Assembly: GCA_938035125.1 (NCBI GenBank)
Contig: CALHNS010000038.1
Location: forward strand, 1 to 45,897
Length of the DNA: 45,897 bases
Direction: 5' to 3'
DNA from: an uncultured Granulosicoccaceae bacterium
GTDB lineage: Bacteria > Pseudomonadota > Gammaproteobacteria > Granulosicoccales > Granulosicoccaceae
This document shows positions 38,289 to 45,897 of this stretch, piece by piece (the stretch's first letter is position 1; every line of letters starts with the position of its first letter). The translations under genes and the position numbers were made by a program. Below the pieces are notes generated by a model. It ran no database searches and was not told the DNA's origin. It was given only the letters and a program-made list of their open reading frames with translations.

Positions 38289-38936
38289 GTGATCACAGTG
38301 TGGGGAAGACGCTCCTCTTCAAATGTACAAGCGCTGATGTGGTGCATTGAGGAATTAGGAATTGACTACAAGCGAATCGATGCTGGCTTTCATTACGGTG
38401 TAGTCGAAACAGAGCAGTACAAAGCCATAAACCCGAATGCCACAGTGCCAACGATTCAAGATGGCGAAAACCCACCCCTTTGGGAAACTGGAGCGATACT
38501 GCGTTATCTGGCTGGGCACTATGCAAAAGATGAATTCTTTTGGCCCATTGACCCCAAAAATCGCGCCATCATTGATCAATGGGCTGAGTGGTCGAAATTA
38601 AACGTTGCGTTGAAGTTCACCAGCCCGATTTTCTGGCAAGTGATTAGAACGCCTACCGATCGCCAGGATCTAGCAAAGATAAAACAAGCGATTTTTGAAT
38701 TCGAATCGGCACTGGCTATTGCTGAGCAGCAATTGCAGACGCATTCCTATCTAGCCGGGCAGCACTTCTCATTGGCCGATATTCAGTTCGCTCATGTCTT
38801 GTTTCGTTACTACGATATCCCGATTGAAAGGGCGCCACTTGCAGCGGTTGCCGAATACTACCAGCGGATTTCTAGCCGAAAGCCTTTTCTCCAACACGTC
38901 GCCGTCTCGTATTCAGAGCTTGTGAATACAAAATAA
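38289..38936 (+). CDS. Glutathione S-transferase family protein
   Basis: A 215-residue two-domain GST. The thioredoxin-like N-terminal domain (about 1-80) has the start MITVWGRRSSSNVQ with candidate active-site Ser residues, the cis-Pro segment NATVPTI and the glutathione-binding WETGAILRYL. The helical C-terminal domain has SLADIQFAHVLFR. The GTG start at 38289 is used because an ATG at 38274 in another frame stops at once. Its substrate is unknown. It follows the GGDEF-EAL gene by 79 bases and may be separately transcribed. Confidence 0.9.
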   Translation: MITVWGRRSSSNVQALMWCIEELGIDYKRIDAGFHYGVVETEQYKAINPNATVPTIQDGENPPLWETGAILRYLAGHYAKDEFFWPIDPKNRAIIDQWAEWSKLNVALKFTSPIFWQVIRTPTDRQDLAKIKQAIFEFESALAIAEQQLQTHSYLAGQHFSLADIQFAHVLFRYYDIPIERAPLAAVAEYYQRISSRKPFLQHVAVSYSELVNTK

Positions 38937-39097
38937 TCGCGAACTAATTTGGTCAAGATTGGTCTGACCGAGAATCGATGCGGCCTGTTGCAAGTGGGTT
39001 TGTAACGGTAATCTCGGAGTAAACGGGCGTGGCAAAAATTGCCAATTAAAAAAACGCACGCACAACAAAACCAAAACCACATTAGGAGATATCTTCC

Positions 39098-39817
39098 ATG
39101 GTAAACATTAAGAAAAACAAGCGCCTCGGTGCGCTTACAATTGGCGCTGCCGCTCTTGGCGTAGCCCTTACAGGGCTCAGCATAGGCTCTAATGTTCTGG
39201 CGCAAGATGGCGATATGACGTTCTTTATCACTAGCGCAGGCCCTGGCAATGGCGGGGATCTTGGTGGCCTGGAAGGCGCTGATGCGCATTGCGATTCGCT
39301 TGCCGCCGCGGCAGGCTCTAAATTGACTGGCTGGAAAGCTTACTTAAGCACCGCCGCTGGTATTGACCGCTCGGGCGATAGCCCGAAAGTCATTCCCGGT
39401 GTGGATGCGCGCGATCGCATAGGTGCAGGGCCTTGGGTTAACGCCAAAGGCGTTTTGATTGCTAACAACGTAGATGAATTGCACTCAGATTCCAACGCTA
39501 TCAATCTGGCTAATGGCTTGGATGAAAACGGCAACCAGGTCAATGGTCGCGGTGCAAAGCCCAACCGACATGACATTCTTACTGGTTCCACTCCGCAAGG
39601 CATGTATTCTACGGCTGGCGGCGATACAACCTGTTCTGGCTGGACCAGCAGCGGCGAAGGCTCTGCCATCGTGGGCCACCACGATCGTGTGGGTTTGAGC
39701 GAAGATCGTCACATGGTGAGCTGGAACTCTGCGCATGGTTCTGCCGGATGTTCAGCTGATGCGTTTCCAAGAACGGGTGGTGACGGCCTTTTCTACTGCT
39801 TTTATGCAGGTGAGTAA
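39098..39817 (+). CDS. Secreted lectin-like protein
   Basis: A 239-residue exported protein with a signal peptide (about 1-35, ending NVLA before QDGDM). The mature part contains GGDLGGLEGADAHCDSLA and WKAYLSTAA, then DARDRIGAGPW and a C-terminal GDGLFYCFY. This pattern is common in proteobacterial secreted proteins with a C-type-lectin or endostatin-like fold, sometimes listed as DUF1554-like. Four Cys residues in the mature chain could form disulfides. AGGAGA stands before the ATG. It is monocistronic with its own terminator. The ligand is unknown. Confidence 0.8.
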   Translation: MVNIKKNKRLGALTIGAAALGVALTGLSIGSNVLAQDGDMTFFITSAGPGNGGDLGGLEGADAHCDSLAAAAGSKLTGWKAYLSTAAGIDRSGDSPKVIPGVDARDRIGAGPWVNAKGVLIANNVDELHSDSNAINLANGLDENGNQVNGRGAKPNRHDILTGSTPQGMYSTAGGDTTCSGWTSSGEGSAIVGHHDRVGLSEDRHMVSWNSAHGSAGCSADAFPRTGGDGLFYCFYAGE

Positions 39818-39856
39818 ATTACTCGCATTAATGTAGTCATACCACTGTAAGTAGCG

Positions 39857-39898
39857 AGCCCTGTCTTTTGGAGTGTTACTCCGTAAGGCAGGGCTTTT
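39857..39898 (+). terminator. Terminator of the lectin-like gene
   Basis: AGCCCTG pairs with CAGGGCT, with CTT/AAG extending the stem inward, followed by TTTT. Confidence 0.75.
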
Positions 39899-39996
39899 GT
39901 CGTTTAAGACCACCGACAATTTGTCTTACCCACAAAAAGGCGACCGTGATCGATTGTTGATAACATTAGCCAACTATCATTGGAATTTTTTAAGCA

Positions 39997-40980
39997 ATGC
40001 CTGCAAAAACTGTATTGATCACTTCCGCCTCTGGCCGAATCGGAAAAGAGCTGGTGGCGCTGTTAAAACAAAGTGGTCACGTAACGGTAAGAGCTTGCTG
40101 TTTTAGCGAATCAAAAGCCGATTCCTTAAAAGCCATCGGTGCAGATGAAATCGTTGCGTTTGATTTAAACGATGCCAGTACTTGGGACAACGCCCTAGAA
40201 GGTGTCAGTGCAGTTTATTCTGCTTCTCTTGACCCGATTCTTGAAGGCCATTTAGCATTTTGTAAAGCCTTAGGCGCACGTAAGCACCAGATTGAACATG
40301 TGGTACGTATCAGTTGCATGGGAGCAGATACAAACACAGCTTCTTATAATCCAAACAAACACTCATCACGACAAGGTGCGGGTATACCATTAATGTTGCA
40401 ACATTATTGGTGGGGTGAGAAAGCGTTAATAGATGAGGGCTTAGCCGTAACTGTTTTACGCAATAACTTTTTCATGAATCATTTGTTAAAAACCGATTGT
40501 GACAATATTGACTCTGAAGGTTGGTTTAGTAATCCTTTAGGAAATGCGCAAAATTCCTTTGTTGCAACACGAGATATTGCAACGGCAGCAGCTGTTATTC
40601 TACAAGAAGGGCCCATTCAACACGCCAACAAGTTTTACGATATTACTGGCCCAGAACCTCAAAGCATGGACGACATAGCCGCTGATCTTGGGCGCGCTAT
40701 GAATAAAACCCTTGAATACCGCGCGCAAAGCATGACTGATTTCGAAAACGATTTTGGTAGCACCAGAGCAGAGTTCTTTGAATACCTGACGAATGGTTTC
40801 TACTGTCGTTGCAGCCCAGATTTTTATAACATCACCGGCCACAAACCCACCAGCTATTACGATTATCTAACCACCAAAGGGGCTTGTGGCGAAACTGGCT
40901 TAGACGAACTCTGGCAAGGCAATTTGTGGAAAAAAGGTGAAGATGCGATGGAGAAAGCGGCTAAGCTCGATAAGAGTTAA
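39997..40980 (+). CDS. NmrA-like NAD(P)-binding protein
   Basis: A 327-residue atypical short-chain dehydrogenase-type protein. The N-terminal dinucleotide-binding loop is TSASGRIGKEL (about 9-19), in place of the TGATGXXG of classical members. VVRISCMGAD and LRNNFFMNHLL follow the usual NmrA/NAD(P)H-binding layout, and ITGPEPQSM is also typical. There is no YXXXK catalytic motif, so it may be a redox sensor or an oxidoreductase of unknown substrate. The next ORF begins 48 bases after its stop, so the MlrC-family gene may be co-transcribed. Confidence 0.8.
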   Translation: MPAKTVLITSASGRIGKELVALLKQSGHVTVRACCFSESKADSLKAIGADEIVAFDLNDASTWDNALEGVSAVYSASLDPILEGHLAFCKALGARKHQIEHVVRISCMGADTNTASYNPNKHSSRQGAGIPLMLQHYWWGEKALIDEGLAVTVLRNNFFMNHLLKTDCDNIDSEGWFSNPLGNAQNSFVATRDIATAAAVILQEGPIQHANKFYDITGPEPQSMDDIAADLGRAMNKTLEYRAQSMTDFENDFGSTRAEFFEYLTNGFYCRCSPDFYNITGHKPTSYYDYLTTKGACGETGLDELWQGNLWKKGEDAMEKAAKLDKS

Positions 40981-41028
40981 TACTAGTACCCCTATCAGCT
41001 TGCCAAAAAGAAGGAGGCTGCTCTCCAA

Positions 41029-41088
41029 ATGACTCAGTCTGTGGATACGCTTATCATAGGTGCAGGCTTAGCAGGTCTATTTCAATGA
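41029..41088 (+). pseudogene. 19-codon remnant or leader ORF resembling the N-terminus of an FAD-dependent oxidoreductase
   Basis: This small frame reads MTQSVDTLIIGAGLAGLFQ and stops. The segment VDTLIIGAGLAGL is the beta-strand and GXGXXG loop that open FAD-binding oxidoreductases. AAGGAGG at 41011-41017 precedes its ATG by 11 bases. Its stop overlaps the start of the MlrC-family gene (ATGA at 41085-41088). It may be a gene truncated by deletion, leaving its translation signals to drive the downstream gene, or a retained leader peptide. Confidence 0.6.
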
Positions 41089-42593
41089 AAATAGCCATTG
41101 CAGGATTCCAGCACGAAACCAATACGTTTGCAGAATCTCGTGCGTGTTTAACTGAATTTCAAATCGCTGATTCATGGCCGCCCATGCTAACCGATGCTGA
41201 TGTCATCAGCGGTACCAAAGGCATGAATTTACCGATTGCTGGTGCAGCAAGCGCTGCGCTAAGCGCTGAATTTTCTGAAGATAAACTTAACAACGCAGAG
41301 GCCATTGAGTTAATCCCCATCCTTTGGTGCGCAGCTGAACCCAGTGGGTTTGTTACCGATAACGCGTTTGATTCCATCAGCCAAATGATCATAGATCGTA
41401 TACAAGCGGCTGGGGATATCGATGGCGTTTATCTTGATCTGCATGGTGCGATGGTAACCACCCGTTATGAAGACGGCGAAGGCGAATTATTGATGCGTTT
41501 AAGGCGCACCTTAGGTGATTCGGTTCCCATTGCTGTAAGCCTAGATTTGCATGCGAACGTAACGCCTGAGATGGTTAATTTGTCTACATTAATTACCGTT
41601 TATCGCACATACCCACATTTAGACATGGCCGATACCGGTAAGCGTTGCATGGAACAACTTATACACGTTATTCGGGGTCAACCGATTCACAGCGCTTTTT
41701 TGCAACTGCCGTTTTTAATTCCTCTTCATGCTCAATACACCGGCCAAGCTCCGTGCGATGAGCTTTATAGCAAACTGAACGAACCAAAAGTAGAACAGGG
41801 TGAATGGGCAGAATTAGCACTTGGATTTACTGCGGCTGATATTTACCATTGTGGGCCTTCGGTACTGTCTTATGCAAAAACGCAAGAACGAGCTGATGCG
41901 CTTGCAGAATCTATTGCTAATGCTGCGCTGCAAAATAAAGACAAATTTGATACCGCACTACTCTCCGCCACCGAAGCAGTATCTTTTGCGATGCAAACAA
42001 ACCCAACAAAACCTGTTGTTATTGCTGATGTTCAAGATAACCCAGGCGCTGGAGGCACATCGGATACCACAGGCTTATTGCAAGCTCTTATTGAACAGGG
42101 TGCAACCGGTGCGGTAATTGGAGTGATATGCGATGCAGACGTTGCCTTAGAAGCTCATACACTTGGGATTAACACCCTATTCGATACCGATTTGGGCGAT
42201 AGGTTTGGCACAGAGCAGGGTGGGCCACTTCACTTAACATGCAAAGTAGTCAGTTTAAGCGATGGGCATGTGCACTACACAGGTGCGATGTACGGAGGAG
42301 GTGTCGCAGCTTTAGGGCCAAGCTGTCTTTTGGCTGTTCACAACGACAACGTCGACATTCAAATTGTGGTGAGTTCAAACCGGATTCAATGTCTCGATCG
42401 TGCACTGTTCACCCATTTTGGCATTGATTTATCTTTAACTAAAATCATTTGCGTTAAAAGCACCGTGCATCACCGAGCAGACTTTGAGCCCATTTCCAGT
42501 TGCGTATTGAACGCAGCCTCACCAGGTGCCTTTCCATGTTTGTTGCGTATCGACGACTATCAACATCTGCGCCCCGGTGTTGAGTGTTTGTAG
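41085..42593 (+). CDS. M81-family metallopeptidase (MlrC / microcystinase C-like)
   Basis: A 502-residue protein of the MlrC family, zinc-dependent hydrolases named for microcystin breakdown but widespread in bacteria without that trait. It opens with MKIAIAGFQHETNTF. Zinc-site candidates are Asp154 and His156 (DLHANV) and His178 (TYPHLD), with catalytic His120 (DLHGAM); the spacing equals that recalled for H150, D184, H186 and H208 of Sphingomonas MlrC. The C-terminal domain begins near residue 300 (VVIADVQDNPGAGG). It lacks a strong ribosome-binding site of its own and is coupled by ATGA to the remnant ORF. The substrate is probably a small peptide or amide. Confidence 0.88.
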   Translation: MKIAIAGFQHETNTFAESRACLTEFQIADSWPPMLTDADVISGTKGMNLPIAGAASAALSAEFSEDKLNNAEAIELIPILWCAAEPSGFVTDNAFDSISQMIIDRIQAAGDIDGVYLDLHGAMVTTRYEDGEGELLMRLRRTLGDSVPIAVSLDLHANVTPEMVNLSTLITVYRTYPHLDMADTGKRCMEQLIHVIRGQPIHSAFLQLPFLIPLHAQYTGQAPCDELYSKLNEPKVEQGEWAELALGFTAADIYHCGPSVLSYAKTQERADALAESIANAALQNKDKFDTALLSATEAVSFAMQTNPTKPVVIADVQDNPGAGGTSDTTGLLQALIEQGATGAVIGVICDADVALEAHTLGINTLFDTDLGDRFGTEQGGPLHLTCKVVSLSDGHVHYTGAMYGGGVAALGPSCLLAVHNDNVDIQIVVSSNRIQCLDRALFTHFGIDLSLTKIICVKSTVHHRADFEPISSCVLNAASPGAFPCLLRIDDYQHLRPGVECL

Positions 42594-42641
42594 CGATCAC
42601 AAACCAATCGACCCAATCTAAAGAGCCAGTAAACAAAAAAC

Positions 42642-42667
42642 GATGCAAAAACGGTTTATCGTGCATC
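42642..42667 (+). terminator. Possible weak terminator after the MlrC-family gene
   Basis: GATGCA pairs with TGCATC across a 14-base loop, followed by ATTTAT; a TTTTTT run occurs further on. The stem is short, so the call is tentative. Confidence 0.3.
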
Positions 42668-42779
42668 ATTTATCTTATAAATTGGCCCTTTTTTGCTATG
42701 GTTACCTACGTCTTGCGGTATATCAGTCACTGTTTCGGGCTGTACGCTGAATGTCAACAATACCTATAGGAGAACAAAC

Positions 42780-43016
42780 ATGAAAACAATGACATGCAAA
42801 CAAATGGGCGGTGCATGCGATGAAACCTTCAGCGCAGAAACCTTCGAAGAAATGGCCGAACTGAGCAAAGCACACGGCATGGAGATGTTCCAAAAACAAG
42901 ATGCAGCCCATCTAGCGGTGATGGCTGAAATGAAAACCATTATGGAAAAGCCGGGTGCTATCGAAGAATACATGGCTGAAAAACGGCGTGCGTTTGATGA
43001 AGCACCCAGTGACTGA
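42780..43016 (+). CDS. DUF1059-family small protein
   Basis: A 78-residue cytoplasmic protein starting MKTMTCKQMGGACDETF. It has the paired Cys (CKQMGGAC) and the FEEMAELSKAHGMEMF helix of DUF1059 members, whose function is unknown. The ATG at 42780 has AGGAG nine bases upstream; a longer frame to 42693 is not supported. It appears monocistronic and converges with the alpha/beta hydrolase gene. Confidence 0.85.
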   Translation: MKTMTCKQMGGACDETFSAETFEEMAELSKAHGMEMFQKQDAAHLAVMAEMKTIMEKPGAIEEYMAEKRRAFDEAPSD

Positions 43017-43074
43017 GCAGTTTATATAAACAAACAAACCATCTGAGATTGCGCGCTAGTTAGCACCGCAAGAA

Positions 43075-43980
43075 TCAGTCGTTTGATCCTGGATGCATTC
43101 CGCTCTGTGTTAGCCAATCAGAAATGAGTGGCCAAATTTCGCGCGATGCATTTCTAGAACTGACTAGGCGAGTGTGATCGTAGTCTTCTGCGAATCCAGT
43201 ATGTTCACCACACTCGCGGTACTGTTTTACAGAGCTTCCTATTCGCTCATACAAAGCTAAGCAGCCTTCAGGTGGCGCGATAAACACATCGCCCGTTCCT
43301 GATAGCATTAACGTGGGCACAGTAATAGATGGCAAGGCGTTAAGGTAATCAAAGCCGTCATCACTTAACCAACGCCCGCTAAGATTCCATCGATACCACT
43401 GCATCATTACTGGGCCAAATTCATTTTCAGGCCCTAGTTTAAAATACTTCCCTGGCGCCATCCTTAACACCCCAGTAATGAATCTCGATGCTTGGATGAT
43501 CAGTCTATATTTAAACCGTTTGGCGGCGTGCGTAGCTTGGCTTCCTATCGTCACTAAGGCACGCACAACATCCGCATACTCAGGTTTTCTACACAACAAG
43601 GTCAGTGCGGCAAGCCCACCGCCACTATGACCGATCCAGATAATAGATTCGGCAGGGTAGAGTGTTTTTAAATAATCTAAGGATGCTGCAGCATCATCGA
43701 TGCACATCCCATCAAAGTTAGGCTGCTGCTTTGGCTTATCACTTTTACCGTGGCCTTGGAAATCTAGCATCCAACAATCGAACCCTTGAGAGGCCAAATA
43801 GGTGGCTAATCTTTGAACCGAACGATGATTGGAAAAGGTTCCGTGTGCAAGAAGCACTGGGTTTAAACGCCCATTAGGATTGTGCTGACCGGCATCGCTA
43901 TTATTGACCAATTGGGTAAGTGCTAATGTGGTACCCGCCGAATTGATGACGGGATGCACAACCCAATTAGCCTCAGTCAT
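43075..43980 (-). CDS. Alpha/beta hydrolase, coupled to the radical SAM gene
   Basis: A 301-residue alpha/beta-fold hydrolase. Oxyanion motif AHGTF (45-49), DFQGHGKSD (73-81), and nucleophile elbow GHSGGG with Ser119. Later Asp (SGTGDVF) and His (GEHTGF) complete the likely triad. No signal peptide. Its ATG overlaps the stop of the radical SAM gene (ATGA), so the two are made together and probably act in one pathway, for example release or hydrolysis of an esterified substrate. It could be an esterase, lipase or C-C hydrolase. Confidence 0.85.
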   Translation of the reverse strand: MTEANWVVHPVINSAGTTLALTQLVNNSDAGQHNPNGRLNPVLLAHGTFSNHRSVQRLATYLASQGFDCWMLDFQGHGKSDKPKQQPNFDGMCIDDAAASLDYLKTLYPAESIIWIGHSGGGLAALTLLCRKPEYADVVRALVTIGSQATHAAKRFKYRLIIQASRFITGVLRMAPGKYFKLGPENEFGPVMMQWYRWNLSGRWLSDDGFDYLNALPSITVPTLMLSGTGDVFIAPPEGCLALYERIGSSVKQYRECGEHTGFAEDYDHTRLVSSRNASREIWPLISDWLTQSGMHPGSND

Positions 43981-45440
43981 TCAGCGGTTGCAAGCACAAC
44001 TGGGATTTCACTTACGCGCTGCTTAGCACCGCCTCGAATCTCTTCTAGGCGGATACTTGCAATCAGAGATTGCAGCATCGGAATATAGTATTGCCCCTTG
44101 TCAATGAACTGGATGTGAGAGTCGGTAATATGAATCCAACGGCGTCTTAGCAATTCTGACCAAATTTCATGGAATTCATCCAATAAATTTTCTTGGAAAA
44201 CTTTTTGATAGTTTTCATGACTGATGGCCATGGTTTGCATCGATTGAAATAACCACGCAAGCTTTACATCTTGATGGTTGTACATAAATCCGCGACCTAC
44301 TGGAAACTTCCCATTGTCTAAATCTTCGCAATACTTCTTCAATGAAGTTTGGTTCATGTAGATCCAACTGCGATCCTCTTCATTCAAGCTGTTGGGGTGA
44401 AAATTAACCGCTGCGTACCCAATACCACACACCTGCCGAGTGTTTTGAACCGCACCATCTTTCTGTGCAACAAAGTCGTGCATGGAGTGCTCGTAGTCAT
44501 AGGAACCTTTTCTGGCGTCCTCTTCGTTCGTCGCCTTTCGGCTCCAATCGTATACCGTTACTTGCTCAAACCCTTCTGAACGCAAATAGTCACCAGCCAC
44601 TCGATACATTTCAATGTTGGTTTCTATGGTGGGGAGCAAAGCACGCTTTTTAGGTGAGGCAAAATCACTTCGACCCGCTACATTAAGCTCGTAATGCGTT
44701 AGATGATTTACCCCGGCTGAGACCGCATCTTTTAAGTCATCAAGCATATTGTCCATGGTTTGCTCGGGCCAGCCGTAAATGAGATCAAGACTATTAGCAA
44801 GGTTATATTTATGGCAAATATCAATCGCATCAAACACTTGTTTTCGAGTTTGTCGACGCCCGCTGTACTTAATCAAATCATCATTTAATTGTTGTACCCC
44901 CATGCTAACTCGGTTAAAACCTGCTTCACTGATGGCGCGAAGTTTAGGTTCACTGAATAGCTGTGGAATACCTTCTAATGTCTTTTCAATATCATCTGGA
45001 ACACCACCGTACAGCTCATCAATGAAACCCATAATTTGCCCGTAGTGTTCAGGGTGATACAAATTGGGCGTTCCACCACCAAAATAAATACTGGTGAGCT
45101 TATCGTTGCCATAGAACGGCTTAACCATCTCAAACTCTTTCTTGAGATAAGCTATGTAACGCTCCACACCGTTATTGCCCTCATAATCCTCACTGGGAAA
45201 CAGGCAAAAACCGCATCGAGCGGGCTTAGTTTTTATGCAAAATGGGGTTCCCACATACAGATTCACATCGAACTCTGAACGCATTTGATAACCGAGGCGT
45301 TCATTGAGTAAAAAATCGATGGGTTCGTCTAACGGCTTCCAATGCATTGGTGATGGATGACCGTGCAACACTTTATTGGATTGACGACGAAATTCTTCTC
45401 GCGCAATGAAATTTTGCACGTACTCTTTTGAATGAGCCAC
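43977..45440 (-). CDS. HemN-like radical SAM protein with CX7CX2C cluster motif
   Basis: A 487-residue protein resembling the coproporphyrinogen III oxidase (HemN/HemW) family. The iron-sulfur ligands are Cys68, Cys76 and Cys79 in PFCIKTKPARCGFC, giving CX7CX2C instead of the canonical CX3CX2C. The SAM-binding YFGGGTPN (119-126), the GVQQLN segment and the YGWPEQT segment (HemN-like SLDLIYGLPxQT) are conserved, and a HemN C-terminal-like domain follows. The translation continues cleanly through the Cys region, so the spacing is not a frameshift. It is unlikely to be the housekeeping HemN. It is the first gene of a two-gene operon with an alpha/beta hydrolase. Function unknown. Confidence 0.85.
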   Translation of the reverse strand: MAHSKEYVQNFIAREEFRRQSNKVLHGHPSPMHWKPLDEPIDFLLNERLGYQMRSEFDVNLYVGTPFCIKTKPARCGFCLFPSEDYEGNNGVERYIAYLKKEFEMVKPFYGNDKLTSIYFGGGTPNLYHPEHYGQIMGFIDELYGGVPDDIEKTLEGIPQLFSEPKLRAISEAGFNRVSMGVQQLNDDLIKYSGRRQTRKQVFDAIDICHKYNLANSLDLIYGWPEQTMDNMLDDLKDAVSAGVNHLTHYELNVAGRSDFASPKKRALLPTIETNIEMYRVAGDYLRSEGFEQVTVYDWSRKATNEEDARKGSYDYEHSMHDFVAQKDGAVQNTRQVCGIGYAAVNFHPNSLNEEDRSWIYMNQTSLKKYCEDLDNGKFPVGRGFMYNHQDVKLAWLFQSMQTMAISHENYQKVFQENLLDEFHEIWSELLRRRWIHITDSHIQFIDKGQYYIPMLQSLIASIRLEEIRGGAKQRVSEIPVVLATAE

Positions 45441-45510
45441 TGGTTTCCCTCGTACCTAAGATTGTCAAGCACGGAGCTCTCCGGCCACTATGCTTTTTAT
45501 AATTTTTTTA

Positions 45511-45548
45511 ATTCCTAGGTATAATTTAAACCACCTAAATTGCTAGGT
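45511..45548. promoter_or_regulatory. Repeated operator-like elements upstream of the radical SAM operon
   Basis: On the minus strand ACCTAGCAATT and ACCTAGGAATT (one mismatch) repeat 28 bases apart. The first is part of a perfect inverted repeat ACCTA-N6-TAGGT. They overlap the predicted promoter, so a dedicated regulator is likely, encoded elsewhere. Confidence 0.5.
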
Positions 45549-45551
45549 CAA
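45523..45551 (-). promoter_or_regulatory. Candidate promoter of the radical SAM/hydrolase operon
   Basis: On the minus strand TTGACC and TAAATT are separated by 17 bases, about 80 bases upstream of the start codon. The repeated ACCTA elements overlap it. Confidence 0.45.
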
Positions 45552-45667
45552 TAAATATTTTGCCAATTTTTTATCAAATGAAAAAACATTGAACCAGTGA
45601 TATTCCAAACGCTTTAGGGGTATGCAAACAAGCTTAGGTTGTCGATTTTGAAGAAGCGGCAAGAACG

Positions 45668-45897
45668 CTAGGCGACTTTTTTGCGAGTTCTTGTAGAATC
45701 CAACAGTGCATCCATTTCTTCAATAATCAAGGGTTCACTGAATAGATAGCCTTGCACGTAAGGGCAACCTAACGCATGTAAATACTCAAGCTGTTCTTCG
45801 GTTTCTACGCCTTCGGCAACGCATTCATAACCCAGTCCAAAAGCTAGATCGACCATGGTTTTAACCATTAACTTTGAACACTCATCACCAGGAAGGT
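45668..45897 (-). CDS. C-terminal end of an EAL-domain protein (cyclic di-GMP phosphodiesterase), 5' end beyond window
   Basis: The frame is open to the right edge, so about 76 C-terminal residues are visible. They include VAEGVETEEQLEYL and the QGYLFSEP motif, the last conserved blocks of EAL domains, with the catalytic Glu (AEGVET) and Gln (QGY) present. The chain ends in a short basic tail. The N-terminal domains are not visible; a GGDEF-EAL arrangement is common but cannot be judged here. Confidence 0.88.
   Translation of the reverse strand, partial: LPGDECSKLMVKTMVDLAFGLGYECVAEGVETEEQLEYLHALGCPYVQGYLFSEPLIIEEMDALLDSTRTRKKVA

Noticed and set aside
41085..42593. Evidence for microcystin degradation
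   Set aside because: Only an MlrC-family gene is present; mlrA, mlrB and mlrD are absent and the family is widespread in organisms that do not degrade microcystin.

Overview
The window looks like chromosomal DNA of a free-living, probably marine, heterotrophic gammaproteobacterium of moderate GC content. This is inferred from a gammaproteobacterial-type FadH, a protein ending in what looks like a GlyGly-CTERM (rhombosortase) tail, a TRAP system, several ABC uptake systems and a DmdA-like enzyme. Some clusters (the polyol operon, the rhizopine/inositol-type ABC set) resemble alphaproteobacterial loci in gene content. No rRNA, tRNA, insertion sequence, phage gene or CRISPR array was recognised. 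The outermost genes are cut by the window edges.

Layout. (1) 1-8947: a peptide/nickel-family ABC uptake locus. A CocE-type serine hydrolase and a Tat-exported binding protein lie on the minus strand; two permeases, a fused double ATPase and a thiamine-diphosphate enzyme lie divergently on the plus strand. (2) 8967-16587: a complete sorbitol/mannitol operon, read right to left (lacI-type regulator, smoE, smoF, smoG, smoK, mtlK, smoS). It imports polyols and oxidises them to fructose. (3) 16774-19691: a secreted kelch-repeat protein with a carbohydrate-binding-like module, then a GNAT-like protein. (4) 19747-25149: a TRAP transporter (binding protein, small and large permease) with an amidase upstream on the same strand. 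(5) 25343-29173: a TIM-barrel isomerase with a rhizopine/inositol-type ABC importer behind a LacI-type operator. (6) 29531-38936: persulfide dioxygenase-like enzyme, methyltransferase, spondin-domain lipoprotein, DmdA-like tetrahydrofolate enzyme divergent from fadH, a GGDEF/EAL protein and a glutathione S-transferase. (7) 39098-45897: a secreted lectin-like protein, an NmrA-type protein, an MlrC-family peptidase preceded by a 19-codon FAD-enzyme remnant, a DUF1059 protein, an alpha/beta hydrolase coupled to a HemN-like radical SAM enzyme, and the end of an EAL protein.

The general theme is scavenging of dissolved organic compounds, with each transporter packed beside the first catabolic enzymes. 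All four ABC/TRAP binding-protein genes are followed by a hairpin, three of them just before the permease genes, which suggests attenuation that keeps binding protein in excess.

Most unusual points: a HemN-like radical SAM protein with cysteine spacing CX7CX2C and a repeat-bearing promoter; an apparent ATC start codon in smoF; a mini-ORF translationally coupled to the MlrC-family gene; and a DmdA-like enzyme that departs from genuine DMSP demethylases in two motifs.
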